This document shows positions 1 through 8,826 of a stretch of 64,000 nt of DNA, piece after piece. The position numbers and the translations under genes were made by a program. The notes under the pieces are model-generated. The model made no database searches, was not told the DNA's origin, and saw only the letters and a list, made by a program, of their open reading frames with translations. Every line of letters begins with the position of its first letter. Positions within the stretch are counted from its first letter, which is position 1. The stretch comes from Flavobacterium eburneipallidum (lineage in GTDB: Bacteria; Bacteroidota; Bacteroidia; Flavobacteriales; Flavobacteriaceae). The stretch lies in the NCBI RefSeq assembly GCF_027111355.2, contig NZ_CP114291.2, forward strand, positions 2,604,001-2,668,000, in the 5' to 3' direction.

Positions 1-7
1 GCTGTTG

Positions 8-487
8 TTAGCTGCTGGCTTTGTAGGTTCTAATTAGCTTACTTTCGGTTCTATTTTGAATTACATTCTTTTCAACTTTTGTCCACGGCATTCTCCACCT
101 TTCGTAACCAGTATAAATTGTTTCCCAATCCAATCCATTTAGCTTTTGTAGCAACGTCTTGTATACTTTATCACCATTTACAAATTGTAAAATTCTATAT
201 TCACCATTGATTAATCCAATCACACTTTGGTAGAATTTGTCTACTAGCTCTTCGGAATCTGCGGAAAAAAATTGACACCAAATGTAAGCGGTTGCTAGAT
301 GAAGTTCATCTTCATTTTGTAAATTTAAATTAATTTCAAAGTCAACTCCATCTTGTTTCGGTATATCCATAGATAAGTCAACATGTTCATCATCATAATT
401 TATTATCATTTTCAGTTCAGGAAAATGATTTTGGATTTCTTTAAACTTCTCTTCTGCTATTTTAAAACATCTTGATTTTGTGGTCAT
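8..487 (-). CDS. Hypothetical accessory protein (about 159 aa)
   Basis: I do not recognise this protein. It is soluble-looking, acidic in its middle, and has no signal peptide or membrane segment. The reading frame is open further upstream to base 679, but I place the start at the ATG at 485-487. The extra upstream stretch crosses the sequence GTTGGCGGCAAGC (minus strand), which is a unit-boundary sequence like those at 12100 and 12944 and is probably non-coding. The stop codon lies within another boundary-like sequence at the window edge (GTTAGCTG on the plus strand, 7-14). The gene therefore looks like a single accessory unit resembling those at 12.1-14.7 kb. Function unknown. Confidence 0.6.
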   Translation of the reverse strand: MTTKSRCFKIAEEKFKEIQNHFPELKMIINYDDEHVDLSMDIPKQDGVDFEINLNLQNEDELHLATAYIWCQFFSADSEELVDKFYQSVIGLINGEYRILQFVNGDKVYKTLLQKLNGLDWETIYTGYERWRMPWTKVEKNVIQNRTESKLIRTYKASS

Positions 488-856
488 TGTATTGTTTCGT
501 GTTAAAGCTTGCCGCCAACTTGCATATAGGTCTGACTCAATAAGACTTATCAACCCAAAATTGGATCGCTTTGTCTGATAAAAATCAGGTTTATTTATTT
601 TCAAATATAGGATATTTATTTCATTAATCGCCAAATGGACTTTTAATTTATTACAAACTTTTCGTACTAATACAAACATCTATTTAAGTAATCAAACTGA
701 TATTATCTCCCAACAATTCTTGTATGTATCTAAAAAATTCAAAATTATCTTTTCTGAACCTACTCACAATCCCACCCCTATATCCTTTCCTTCCTATAAC
801 TTCCCTAACTTTGCAAACAGGATTTATAAATCCGAGCGATTAGGAAATCAAAAATC
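488..856. other. Intergenic region with a cassette-like boundary
   Basis: No gene is visible here. On the minus strand the sequence GTTGGCGG (plus-strand CCGCCAAC, 512-519), preceded by a TATAT-type stretch, resembles the junction upstream of the gene at 12131 (TATAT...GTTAGCGGG). The rest is AT-rich spacer leading into the promoter of the flavin monooxygenase. Confidence 0.4.
806..813 (+). promoter_or_regulatory. Bacteroidota -7 promoter element (TAACTTTG)
   Basis: TAACTTTG fits the TAnnTTTG -7 consensus of Bacteroidota sigma factors and lies about 43 bases ahead of the monooxygenase start. I see no convincing -33 TTTG at the usual distance. Confidence 0.5.
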
Positions 857-2329
857 ATGTTAGATAAAAAAGCAGTAAATAAAGAGAATAGCTGGACAGT
901 TTGCCCCCAATGTCAGGGACGTGGCAAAAAAAGTCGAGGGCTCACCAACAAAGCGAAACTTCGTTATCAAGCAGCCGTTGAGGAATTCGAAAAAACCAAT
1001 GGCGAAGGGATAGCACCTGTTCCTCCAGTTGGTCATCAACACAGTTGTTTGAATTGTTCGGGTTCTGGATTGATTGCTGCTGAAAATCCTCCTTTCGCAG
1101 ATACAGAAAAATATCCTCATGTTGCTATTATCGGTGGTGGTATAGGAGGTGTTGCACTTGCGGTGGCATGTTTGCACCGTGGCATTCCTTTTACACTTTA
1201 TGAACGGGATACTAATTTCGAAGCCCGCTCTCAAGGCTATGGACTTACGTTGCAACAAGCCAGTAAAGCGATGGATGGATTTGGGATTTTTACTTTAAAA
1301 GATGGAGTGGTTTCTACCAAACATATTGTTCATACGACAGACGGAAAAATAATTGGCGAATGGGGCATTCGAAAATGGTTGCAAACCGATACCAAAAACT
1401 TTCAAAAACGAACCAATGTGCATATCGCTAGACAATCTTTGCGTTTAGCATTATTGGAACAACTCGGCGGTCAGGATAAAATAGAATGGGGACACCAACT
1501 AGTTGATTTTAAAAAATCAGATAATGGTGCTGTTGATTTGAGTTTTCAAGTCAATGGCAAAATTAATCGCGCCAAAGCAGATCTTGTCGTAGGTGCTGAT
1601 GGTATTCGGAGTTCGGTTCGCCAATTGCTCATTGGTGACGCTGTTAGTCCTTTGCGTTATTTGGGTTGCATTGTTATATTGGGAATTTGCCCGTTGACTG
1701 CTTTAGAAAATGTTGAAAGTTCTTTACTCGATTCCGCCACCGTATTTCAAACCGCCAATGGCAACGAACGAATTTATATGATGCCTTACACGTCAGATTC
1801 GATTATGTGGCAATTAAGTTTTCCCATGCTGGAAGAAGAAGCAAAAGCCTTAAGTGCCAAAGGACCGAAAGCACTCAAAGAAGAAGCTTGCCGAAGAACC
1901 CAATGGCACGATCCTATACCGCAAATTCTAATGGCAACTTTGGAAACGCAGATTTCAGGTTATCCTGTTTATGACCGAGAATTACTCACTTCTGAATTGA
2001 TAGCCCAAGAAAAAGAAATTACCTTAATCGGTGATGCGGCACATCCTATGAGTCCCTTCAAAGGGCAAGGTGCGAATCAAGCATTATTGGACGCATTAAC
2101 CTTGGCACGAGCCATTTACAAAGACTGCCGACCATCATCTGAATGGAGAAATTTTGGAATTAGAGAAACAGTCTTAAATGAATTTGAATCCGAAATGTTA
2201 GCTCGTAGTGCATCAAAAGTAATCGATTCTGCAGCCGCAGCCGAGTTCTTGCATTCTGAAATTGTACTCTACGAAGGAGATGAACCCAGAGGAAGATTTT
2301 TAAAAAGAAAAGAAGATAATCAGGATTAA
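857..2329 (+). CDS. FAD-dependent monooxygenase with N-terminal DnaJ-like zinc motif
   Basis: A 490-residue flavoprotein of the PHBH/TetX-like FAD monooxygenase group, which hydroxylate aromatic or polycyclic substrates using NAD(P)H and O2. The Rossmann motif GGGIGG is at residues 93-98, and the second FAD motif GDAAHP is near 392, followed by a KGQGANQAL stretch typical of the family. Ahead of the FAD domain are two CxxCxGxG motifs (residues 16-23 and 64-71), like the zinc-binding repeats of DnaJ. That is an unusual addition and suggests a small zinc domain for partner or substrate binding. There is no signal peptide, so the protein should be cytoplasmic. The substrate cannot be told from sequence. 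The gene stands alone behind a TAACTTTG promoter element. Confidence 0.85.
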   Translation: MLDKKAVNKENSWTVCPQCQGRGKKSRGLTNKAKLRYQAAVEEFEKTNGEGIAPVPPVGHQHSCLNCSGSGLIAAENPPFADTEKYPHVAIIGGGIGGVALAVACLHRGIPFTLYERDTNFEARSQGYGLTLQQASKAMDGFGIFTLKDGVVSTKHIVHTTDGKIIGEWGIRKWLQTDTKNFQKRTNVHIARQSLRLALLEQLGGQDKIEWGHQLVDFKKSDNGAVDLSFQVNGKINRAKADLVVGADGIRSSVRQLLIGDAVSPLRYLGCIVILGICPLTALENVESSLLDSATVFQTANGNERIYMMPYTSDSIMWQLSFPMLEEEAKALSAKGPKALKEEACRRTQWHDPIPQILMATLETQISGYPVYDRELLTSELIAQEKEITLIGDAAHPMSPFKGQGANQALLDALTLARAIYKDCRPSSEWRNFGIRETVLNEFESEMLARSASKVIDSAAAAEFLHSEIVLYEGDEPRGRFLKRKEDNQD

Positions 2330-2337
2330 CATTGCCT

Positions 2338-3069
2338 TTATTCTCTAATAACAATCATTTTTATTTTAACACCTAATGCAAGATTATCCCAATATTCAGT
2401 AGTTATTGGTCTATTAACATCATCTACAATGTGAATTTCTGCTGTATTTCCTCCAACTGTTCCGGTGCTAGCAACAACCAATTCAATGTTATTAAAACCA
2501 AGTGCTAATGGAATTCTAAATTCACCAAATTCATAATTTAAATACACTTCTGAACGTAATATTTTACCGTTTAAATATACACTAATTAAATCTCCATCAA
2601 TTCGTCCAAAATCTCTGTATTTGAAAGTAAAATATTCGGATTTGGTTCGAAATTCACCAAGGTATCTATCAATTCTATCCAATTCACTTTTATCTTCCTT
2701 CAACCCTTCCTGAATCATTGTTTTTTCTATATCCTTGGTCATTTTAGATTGATACACATCGCCCAATTTGTGTTCGAATTTATTTTTTTGAATCATCGAA
2801 AAATGATTTTCAGGAGTGCCTATTTCAAAAGCATTGTTTGGTTTGGGTTTGGTACCAAAAATATTAGTTTCCTTGAACACATTGGGAGCAACAATTTTAG
2901 GGATATCTAACTTGGGCAAATTAATTGATGGTGGAATATCTTTCTTTTCTTTCGGTTTTACGATAGTTTTTTGAGGTTTGATAGGCTTGAATTTAATATT
3001 AAATTCAGCCTGCCCAAAGGCTTGTGAGCCAATGCCAATGAAAAATATAATTAAAAGAATTTGCTTCAT
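2338..3069 (-). CDS. Secreted protein, paralogue of the 3348-3944 gene
   Basis: 243 residues with a clear Sec signal peptide (residues 1-20, ending SQAFGQ). A Lys/Pro-rich low-complexity stretch follows (about 25-65), then a C-terminal domain with motifs such as RDFGRIDGD, VYLNGK and a conserved Trp-Asn-like end. The C-terminal 100 residues match the next gene in pattern (DGDxIxVxLNxK, EFxxFxIxLxxGxN, NTAxxxVxDD), so the two are tandem paralogues. The Pro/Lys linker suggests a domain held away from a membrane or surface. I do not know a function. It is convergent with the monooxygenase, with only 8 bases between the stops. Confidence 0.75.
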   Translation of the reverse strand: MKQILLIIFFIGIGSQAFGQAEFNIKFKPIKPQKTIVKPKEKKDIPPSINLPKLDIPKIVAPNVFKETNIFGTKPKPNNAFEIGTPENHFSMIQKNKFEHKLGDVYQSKMTKDIEKTMIQEGLKEDKSELDRIDRYLGEFRTKSEYFTFKYRDFGRIDGDLISVYLNGKILRSEVYLNYEFGEFRIPLALGFNNIELVVASTGTVGGNTAEIHIVDDVNRPITTEYWDNLALGVKIKMIVIRE

Positions 3070-3200
3070 ATTGCTTTTCTATACTGATGATTCAATATTT
3101 AAAAACCCAAAAATAATAGAAATCAATTAGCTAGAATCACAAAAATTGTATAAAATAATTCTTTGATGATTGTTCATATTCTCTCATACAAAAGCTTTTG

Positions 3201-3331
3201 CCACCAATTTCACGAATGTACACCAATTTTATTTCATTTTTAATTTCACTAATTTTCAGTTACTGTATTGAATTTGTGCAATTCATTTTGAATTTTATTA
3301 GAATTCGTGTTCATTCGTGAAATTTGTGGTT
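3201..3331. repeat. Imperfect inverted repeat, dispersed intergenic type
   Basis: The left arm (CCACCAATTTCACGAATG...) pairs imperfectly with the right arm (...CATTCGTGAAATTTGTGG). The same style of arm recurs at 49833-49960. It lies between two paralogous genes, in the 278-base gap upstream of one and downstream of the other. It is probably a dispersed non-coding element of this genus. Confidence 0.5.
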
Positions 3332-3347
3332 CTTTTTTTTAAATACT

Positions 3348-3944
3348 TTACTCTTTGACCAATATAATTGTAGCCTTATAACCAGTTCCTACATTCCATT
3401 GGCTTACCGAAATCACTGCACCTTTGTCATCATAAACCTCAAATTGGGCGGTATTCGGCGATGCAAAACCTTCGTTCAATGCTTCAAAATCAATCTTATT
3501 CACACCTTTAACTAAAGTGATTTTAAAACCTTGAAATTCGCCATCCAAACTTACTTCGGGTTCAATTACCTTATCATTCAAATGCACTTTTATCTTATCG
3601 CCATCTACAAATGCAGCGTCCCGATACCGAATGGTTGAAGTTATTGTTTTGGTTTTGAAACTGCCCAAAAATTGATTCTGTCTATAAAAAACCCCTTCTG
3701 AATTCGCTTCTTTTTTATACAAATTTTCATTTTTAAAAAGTTCTTCAGGATTGATTTTCAAAGAATCGGGTTGCTGAACCACATCGGGTGGTGTCACTTT
3801 TGGCGACACTTCTTTTGGAGGAATGATTTCCTTTTTTTTAGCTTTTGGAGCAGGAATGGGTTTGAATTTGGAATTAAATTCGTCTTGTGCCAATCCACTA
3901 AAAGAAATCATCATCACTATTGCAAAAAAAATTATTTTTTTCAT
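3348..3944 (-). CDS. Secreted protein, paralogue of the 2338-3069 gene
   Basis: 198 residues with a Sec signal peptide (ends FSGLAQ, about residue 19) and a Lys/Pro-rich segment (about 27-60). The C-terminal domain shows the same pattern as its neighbour: DGDKIKVHLNDK, FQGFKITLVKGVNK, NTAQFEVYDDKG and a Trp near the end. Shorter than the neighbour because the linker is reduced. The shared domain looks beta-rich. No known function is recognised. Both genes run on the minus strand but are 278 bases apart, so each may have its own promoter. Confidence 0.75.
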   Translation of the reverse strand: MKKIIFFAIVMMISFSGLAQDEFNSKFKPIPAPKAKKKEIIPPKEVSPKVTPPDVVQQPDSLKINPEELFKNENLYKKEANSEGVFYRQNQFLGSFKTKTITSTIRYRDAAFVDGDKIKVHLNDKVIEPEVSLDGEFQGFKITLVKGVNKIDFEALNEGFASPNTAQFEVYDDKGAVISVSQWNVGTGYKATIILVKE

Positions 3945-4180
3945 ACCACTATTTATTTAAAATTGAAATAAGCCAAACATTACTATCATAACATTTATTA
4001 ACCGCATTTATTACATTTTTTAGCAAATAAGTAATTCCAAAGCCTATTCTCCTCATTGAAATTTTTAATGAAATTCAGCGTTTTTATTTCTCTATTTTTT
4101 CATAAATTGCGAAAAATCTTGAAAATCCGAATACGATTTCAAAACATTAAAAATCAACATAATAAACAAAAACAATTAAA

Positions 4181-4567
4181 ATGAAAAGAGAAAATATCTT
4201 GACTGGATCACCTTGGGAAGACAAAATGGGTTACTGTCGTGCGGTACGTGTTGGCAATTTCATAGAAGTATCAGGAACGGTAGCTATCGTGGATGGTGAC
4301 AAAGTAAAAGCAGATGATGCTTATGCACAAACTTTAAATATCCTAGAAAGAATCGAAAAAGTATTAGAAGATTTGAATGCTGGAATGAAAGATGTGATTC
4401 GTACTCGTATTTTTACTACTGACGTTACTACTTTTGAAGAAGTTGCCAAAGCACACGCTACTTTTTTCAAAGACGTAAAACCAACTACAGGTTTTTATGA
4501 AGTAAGCAAATTAGTAGCTCCAGAATATTTAGTAGAAATAGAATTCACTGCAATCGCTGCTGAATAA
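4181..4567 (+). CDS. Rid/YjgF/UK114-family protein lacking the RidA arginine
   Basis: A 128-residue protein spanning the whole Rid fold. Members form trimers. RidA itself hydrolyses reactive enamine/imine intermediates made by PLP enzymes. Typical landmarks are visible: the N-terminal SPWEDKMGYCRAV strand, QTLNILERIEKVLEDL helix, TRIFTTDVTTFEEV and the C-terminal VEIEFTAIA. The position of the catalytic arginine of RidA (PAR in the PxR..VEV motif) reads PTTGFYEVSKL, so this protein is probably not an imine deaminase of the RidA type and belongs to another Rid subfamily. It is monocistronic, with an A-rich leader before the ATG. Confidence 0.85.
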   Translation: MKRENILTGSPWEDKMGYCRAVRVGNFIEVSGTVAIVDGDKVKADDAYAQTLNILERIEKVLEDLNAGMKDVIRTRIFTTDVTTFEEVAKAHATFFKDVKPTTGFYEVSKLVAPEYLVEIEFTAIAAE

Positions 4568-4578
4568 TTTTCTACATT

Positions 4579-4669
4579 TTTGTCATTCCGTAGGAATCTC
4601 AACAAATAAAAGCAATTAAAGAGATTTGCTTCGCCTGTTCGCTATCGCTCGAGTCTACGGAATGACAAA
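4579..4669. repeat. Palindromic intergenic element with 15-bp arms
   Basis: TTTGTCATTCCGTAG (4579-4593) is the exact reverse complement of CTACGGAATGACAAA (4655-4669). The right half carries a 30-base segment (4625-4654, containing TTCGCTATCGCT) that reappears with five differences, all transitions, inside the attC-like element at 14966-14995. It may act as a terminator for the Rid gene. Confidence 0.7.
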
Positions 4670-4723
4670 TAAATCTTATTTTATTCTAGCAAAAAGAGTA
4701 ATCTAATTAAAGTACTGAATTTA

Positions 4724-5971
4724 ATGAATCTAAAAAAAAACCTTATTCTCGTTGCCAAATGGCTTTTCATTTGTGTTTTGATAGGCGTTTTTTCGGGTTG
4801 TGCTTCGGCATTTTTTTTAGTGTCATTAGAATGGGTTACTCAATTTAGAGAACACCACAATTGGATTATTTGGCTGTTGCCAATGGGTGGACTTTCCATC
4901 GGATTAGTATACCATTATTACGGAACCGATGTTGTAAAAGGCAATAATGTATTACTAGAAGAATACGAAAATCCTCAAAAAATCATTCCGTTCAAAATGG
5001 CTCCAATGGTACTTATTAGTACTCTAATTACCCATCTTTTTGGAGGTTCAGCTGGTCGTGAAGGTACAGCGGTTCAAATGAGTGGTGCTATCGCTGACCA
5101 ATTTACAAAACTTTTTCAACTCAATAATTCCGATAGAAAAACACTAATCATTCTAGGAATTAGCGCAGGATTTGCTTCCGTTTTCGGAACACCTTTGGCT
5201 GGAGCTATCTTTGCTTTGGAAGTTTTATATTTCAGTAAAATCAGTTTAAAAAGTAGTGTACTTTCCTTTCTTGTTGCTTATATTGCTTATTTCACAGTCG
5301 AAATTTTGCAAGTAAAACACACGCATTATTCAATTCCTAAAATCCCTGAAATTACAATCACAAATCTTGCTTGGATTAGTATTGTTGGGGTATTGTTTGG
5401 TTTAGCAGCGATGCTTTTTTCTAGAACAACTCATTTTTGGGGGAAGTTATTTTCAAAAACAATCACTTATCCTCCACTTCGTCCGTTTGTGGGAGGACTT
5501 GTTTTAGTGGTTGCGATTTATCTTATTGGTACTACAAAATACATTGGTTTAGGCGTTCCTATGATTGTGGAATCCTTTTCTACTCCAAACGCTTCCTACG
5601 ATTTTTTACTTAAAATACTATTCACTGGATTTACCCTTGGCGCAGGTTTTAAAGGAGGCGAAGTAACACCGCTTTTCTTCGTTGGTGCTACACTCGGAAG
5701 TGCTTTATCGCTTGTTATTCCTTTGCCCATTGCACTATTAGCGGGAATGGGATTTGTAGCTGTATTTTCTGGAGCAACCCACACTCCTATTGCTTGCACG
5801 GTTATGGGAATGGAACTTTTTGGCTTTGAAAGTGGCATCTTTATTGGCTTGGCTTGTTTAATCGCTTATTTTTCTTCGGGTTCCGTTGGGATTTATCATT
5901 CGCAGATTGTAATGGGAGCAAAACATGATTTGTATCAACGCTTTAAACGAAATAATCTACGAGATTTATAG
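4724..5971 (+). CDS. ClC-family chloride channel or H+/Cl- antiporter
   Basis: 415 residues, strongly hydrophobic, with about ten or more membrane helices, the normal length for a bacterial ClC without CBS domains. Signature segments: GSAGREGT (about 107-114), whose Glu is the gating glutamate of the family; GFASVFGTPLAGAIFALEV (the GxFxP-like selectivity motif); and GLGVPM later on. It moves Cl- or another small anion across the inner membrane. Whether it is a channel or a proton-coupled exchanger cannot be settled here. No regulatory domain is attached. It sits alone upstream of nrnA, with 69 bases between. Confidence 0.88.
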   Translation: MNLKKNLILVAKWLFICVLIGVFSGCASAFFLVSLEWVTQFREHHNWIIWLLPMGGLSIGLVYHYYGTDVVKGNNVLLEEYENPQKIIPFKMAPMVLISTLITHLFGGSAGREGTAVQMSGAIADQFTKLFQLNNSDRKTLIILGISAGFASVFGTPLAGAIFALEVLYFSKISLKSSVLSFLVAYIAYFTVEILQVKHTHYSIPKIPEITITNLAWISIVGVLFGLAAMLFSRTTHFWGKLFSKTITYPPLRPFVGGLVLVVAIYLIGTTKYIGLGVPMIVESFSTPNASYDFLLKILFTGFTLGAGFKGGEVTPLFFVGATLGSALSLVIPLPIALLAGMGFVAVFSGATHTPIACTVMGMELFGFESGIFIGLACLIAYFSSGSVGIYHSQIVMGAKHDLYQRFKRNNLRDL

Positions 5972-6040
5972 TGCTATAAATGTTTGTTAAATAGCAAAAT
6001 GTTTTCAGCATTAAAGTAAAAAAATGTAAATTCGCAGACT

Positions 6041-7045
6041 ATGAAAGAACAAGACATACAAGCGATACACCAACTATTATCTACCCCAAAAAAGATTGCT
6101 ATTATTCCACATCGTGGTCCTGATGGTGATGCTATGGGTTCAACCCTTGGATTGTATCATTTTTTATTAAAAAACAACCACCAACCTGTTGTTATTTCTC
6201 CCAACGAGTTCCCTGATTTTTTAGCTTGGATGCCAGGCTCGGAAACCGTTAAAATATTCGAAAAAGACAAAACTAATTGTATTACAATTTTAGAAGAAGT
6301 AGAACTCGTTTTTACATTAGATTTCAATGCTTTACACCGTGTGGGTGAAATGGAAAAAGCCCTCGAAAAACTAACCGTTCCTTTCGTTATGATTGACCAC
6401 CATCAATCGCCAGATAATTATGCCGTGGTGACTTATTCGGATACGGTTTTTGGTTCTACGTGCGAAATGTTATATAATTTCATTTCTTTTCTTGGCAAAA
6501 AATCCGATATTGACCAAACCATTGGAACCTGTATTTACACAGGAATTTTAACCGATTCAGGTTCGTTTCGTTTTCCAAAAACTACAGGAACAACCCACAG
6601 AATCATTGCCGATTTAATCGATTTGGGAGTCGAGAACACAGAAATTCCAAGTTTGCTTTACGATAACAGTACTTACAGCCGATTGCAATTACTAGGAAGA
6701 GCCTTGCAAAACATGAAACTTTTAGAAACTTCCAAAACCAGCTATATCACACTAACTCAAGAAGAATTAGATTCTTTTAACTACATAAAAGGCGATACCG
6801 AAGGAATTGTCAATTACGGATTAAGCATCAAAGGAATTGTTTTTGCTGCTATTTTTATCGAAAATGCCGAAGAAAAAATCATTAAGATTTCGTTTCGTTC
6901 GCAAGGCGATTTTGATGTAAATTTATTTGCCCGAGAACATTTTAACGGTGGTGGCCATCGGAATGCTGCGGGAGGAAAATCGGAAGTTTCAATGCAAGAA
7001 ACTGTGCGTAAATTCGAAACTTTGGTTGCTCAATTAAAACTTTAA
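6041..7045 (+). CDS. nrnA: DHH/DHHA1 phosphoesterase, NrnA-like
   Basis: 334 residues in the two-domain DHH-DHHA1 arrangement. The first metal motif HRGPDGDAMGS is at about residues 25-35, DHHQSPDNYA (the DHH motif) at about 118-127, and the DHHA1 motif GGGHRNAAGG near 302. This matches bacterial NrnA, which degrades nanoRNAs of 2-5 nucleotides and dephosphorylates pAp with Mn2+. The length is right for NrnA and short for RecJ. The stop lies 6 bases before gldI, and the following genes are tightly spaced, so the group is likely co-transcribed. Confidence 0.88.
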   Translation: MKEQDIQAIHQLLSTPKKIAIIPHRGPDGDAMGSTLGLYHFLLKNNHQPVVISPNEFPDFLAWMPGSETVKIFEKDKTNCITILEEVELVFTLDFNALHRVGEMEKALEKLTVPFVMIDHHQSPDNYAVVTYSDTVFGSTCEMLYNFISFLGKKSDIDQTIGTCIYTGILTDSGSFRFPKTTGTTHRIIADLIDLGVENTEIPSLLYDNSTYSRLQLLGRALQNMKLLETSKTSYITLTQEELDSFNYIKGDTEGIVNYGLSIKGIVFAAIFIENAEEKIIKISFRSQGDFDVNLFAREHFNGGGHRNAAGGKSEVSMQETVRKFETLVAQLKL

Positions 7046-7051
7046 TTCATC

Positions 7052-7684
7052 ATGAAATACCCTAAACTAATACTAGCACTAGTATTAATTACCAGTCTCA
7101 TTTTCAGTTGCAATAAAGAACAAGAAGCTCGAAGACCACTCTCTCAAGCTTCGGGAACTTTTATGAAAAAATCAGCAGAAAGAAACAAAAAATTAGTTGC
7201 TACCGAAGAAGAGCAAATTGAACAACTCATCAAGAGTAATCCAAAAGTAAAGTACATGGCTTCGACTAAAGGCTATTGGTACACGTATTTGACACAAAAT
7301 ACGCTCGATACCATTACGCCTAAAAAAGGAGATGTCGCTTTCTTTGACTATGAAATAAAAGACTTAAAAGGCAATATCATTTATTCTGAACTAGAATTAA
7401 GACCGCAAACTTATTCGGTGGACAAGCAAAATATCATGACCGGTTTGCGTGAAGGCATCAAATTAATGCACAAAAACGAAAAGATTGTCTTTCTTTTTCC
7501 GTCGCATATTGCTTATGGTTATCACGGTGACAACAAAAAAATTGGTACAAACCAACCGTTGATGTGTACCGTAACGCTACATAATTTTATTTCGGAATCA
7601 GCCTTTAAAAAAGAAATTTTGTTAAAGCAAAAAAGTACCGAATTAGAAGAAAAACACAAACCAAAAGACAGTTTAACTCAATAA
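7052..7684 (+). CDS. gldI: GldI, gliding-motility FKBP-type prolyl isomerase lipoprotein
   Basis: 210 residues with a lipoprotein signal whose acylated Cys is residue 20 (SLIFSC). After the short RRPLSQASGTF stretch typical of GldI comes a charged helix and a single FKBP domain (GDVAFFDYEIKD to MCTVTLHNF). GldI is a lipoprotein needed for gliding and type IX secretion in Flavobacterium, thought to fold periplasmic or outer-membrane partners. Several FKBP active-site aromatics are not obvious, as in other GldI proteins, so enzymatic activity is uncertain. The gene follows nrnA by 6 bases and precedes two more isomerases, forming a periplasmic folding operon. Confidence 0.85.
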   Translation: MKYPKLILALVLITSLIFSCNKEQEARRPLSQASGTFMKKSAERNKKLVATEEEQIEQLIKSNPKVKYMASTKGYWYTYLTQNTLDTITPKKGDVAFFDYEIKDLKGNIIYSELELRPQTYSVDKQNIMTGLREGIKLMHKNEKIVFLFPSHIAYGYHGDNKKIGTNQPLMCTVTLHNFISESAFKKEILLKQKSTELEEKHKPKDSLTQ

Positions 7685-7698
7685 AAGTACATTTAAAA

Positions 7699-8796
7699 AT
7701 GAAAAAAAGCATTGTATCATTCATCCTTGCCCTCACTTTATTTTCTTGCAAACAAGAAGAAAAAAATAATTTACCCGACGGATTGTATGCAAAAATAGAA
7801 ACCAGTAAAGGCGACATCATCGTACAATTGGATTATGAAAAAACACCTGTAACGGTGGCTAATTTTGTCACTTTGGCCGAAGGAAAAAATGAATATGTTA
7901 CCCATGAAGAATTAAAAAACAAACCTTTTTATGACGGTTTAAAATTCCACCGTGTAATTCCTCAATTCATGATTCAAGGTGGTGATCCTTTGGGAACGGG
8001 TTCAGGAGATACAGGTTACAAATTTAAAGACGAAATTACCGATAGAGTTTTTGACAAAGCAGGACTTCTGGCTATGGCCAATAGTGGTCCAGGAACCAAC
8101 AGCAGCCAGTTTTTTATCACGCATCTTGAAACGCCTTGGCTAGACGGTAAGCACACCATTTTTGGCCATGTTGTTCAAAACGGAATGGAAACCGTTAATA
8201 GAATCGTACAAAATGACGACATCAAAACCATAACCATCATCCGCAACGGAGAAGCTGCTAAAAAGTTTGATGCCGTAAAAGTATTTCAAGATTATTTTGC
8301 TGCCGAAGCCGAAATTCAAAAAAACAAAGCTGCAAACGAAGCAGCTGCAAACGCCAAATACAAAGTAATTTACGAACAAAAAGCGGCTAGTCTTAAAGCT
8401 TTAAAAACCAAAACAACCAAAACATCAACTGGATTGCAATATATCGTTACCCAAAAAGGAAGTGGTAAAAAACCGACTAGCGGACAAGATATCTACATTC
8501 ACTACACTGGTTTTCTAGAAGACGGAACACTTTTTGACACCAGCCTTGAAGAGATGGCAAAAAACTTTGGAAAACTCAATCCTGATAGAGTTGCTCAAGG
8601 CGGATATCAACCGATGTTGTTTCAAGAAGGCTTAATTCCTGGATTTATTGAAGGTGTCAAAAAATTGAATATAGGAGACAAAGCAACACTATTTATCCCA
8701 TCAAATCTAGCGTATGGCGAAGCTGGAGCTGGAAGAGTAATTCCACCAAATGCCAATATTATTTTTGAAATCGAATTATTAGAAAAACCAAATTAA
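7699..8796 (+). CDS. Cyclophilin-FKBP fusion prolyl isomerase, lipoprotein
   Basis: 365 residues. Lipoprotein signal with Cys17 (LTLFSC), then a cyclophilin domain (about 30-195: [35 protein letters not shown]), a Lys/Ala-rich helical linker (about 200-240), and a C-terminal FKBP domain (about 250-365: GLQYIVTQKGSG, IHYTGFLEDG, IPSNLAYGEAGAGRVIPPNA). Both isomerase families retain their core residues, including the cyclophilin Arg in FHRV and Gln in FFITH context. It probably acts in the periplasm, anchored in a membrane. It is 14 bases after gldI and has a paralogue immediately downstream. Confidence 0.87.
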   Translation: MKKSIVSFILALTLFSCKQEEKNNLPDGLYAKIETSKGDIIVQLDYEKTPVTVANFVTLAEGKNEYVTHEELKNKPFYDGLKFHRVIPQFMIQGGDPLGTGSGDTGYKFKDEITDRVFDKAGLLAMANSGPGTNSSQFFITHLETPWLDGKHTIFGHVVQNGMETVNRIVQNDDIKTITIIRNGEAAKKFDAVKVFQDYFAAEAEIQKNKAANEAAANAKYKVIYEQKAASLKALKTKTTKTSTGLQYIVTQKGSGKKPTSGQDIYIHYTGFLEDGTLFDTSLEEMAKNFGKLNPDRVAQGGYQPMLFQEGLIPGFIEGVKKLNIGDKATLFIPSNLAYGEAGAGRVIPPNANIIFEIELLEKPN

Positions 8797-8826
8797 CTAC
8801 AAAAAACAGACTTTAATTTAAACAAA

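Noticed and set aside
488..679. N-terminal extension of the leftmost gene
   Set aside because: It crosses the GTTGGCGG boundary sequence seen at other accessory units, so I treat it as non-coding and start at 487.
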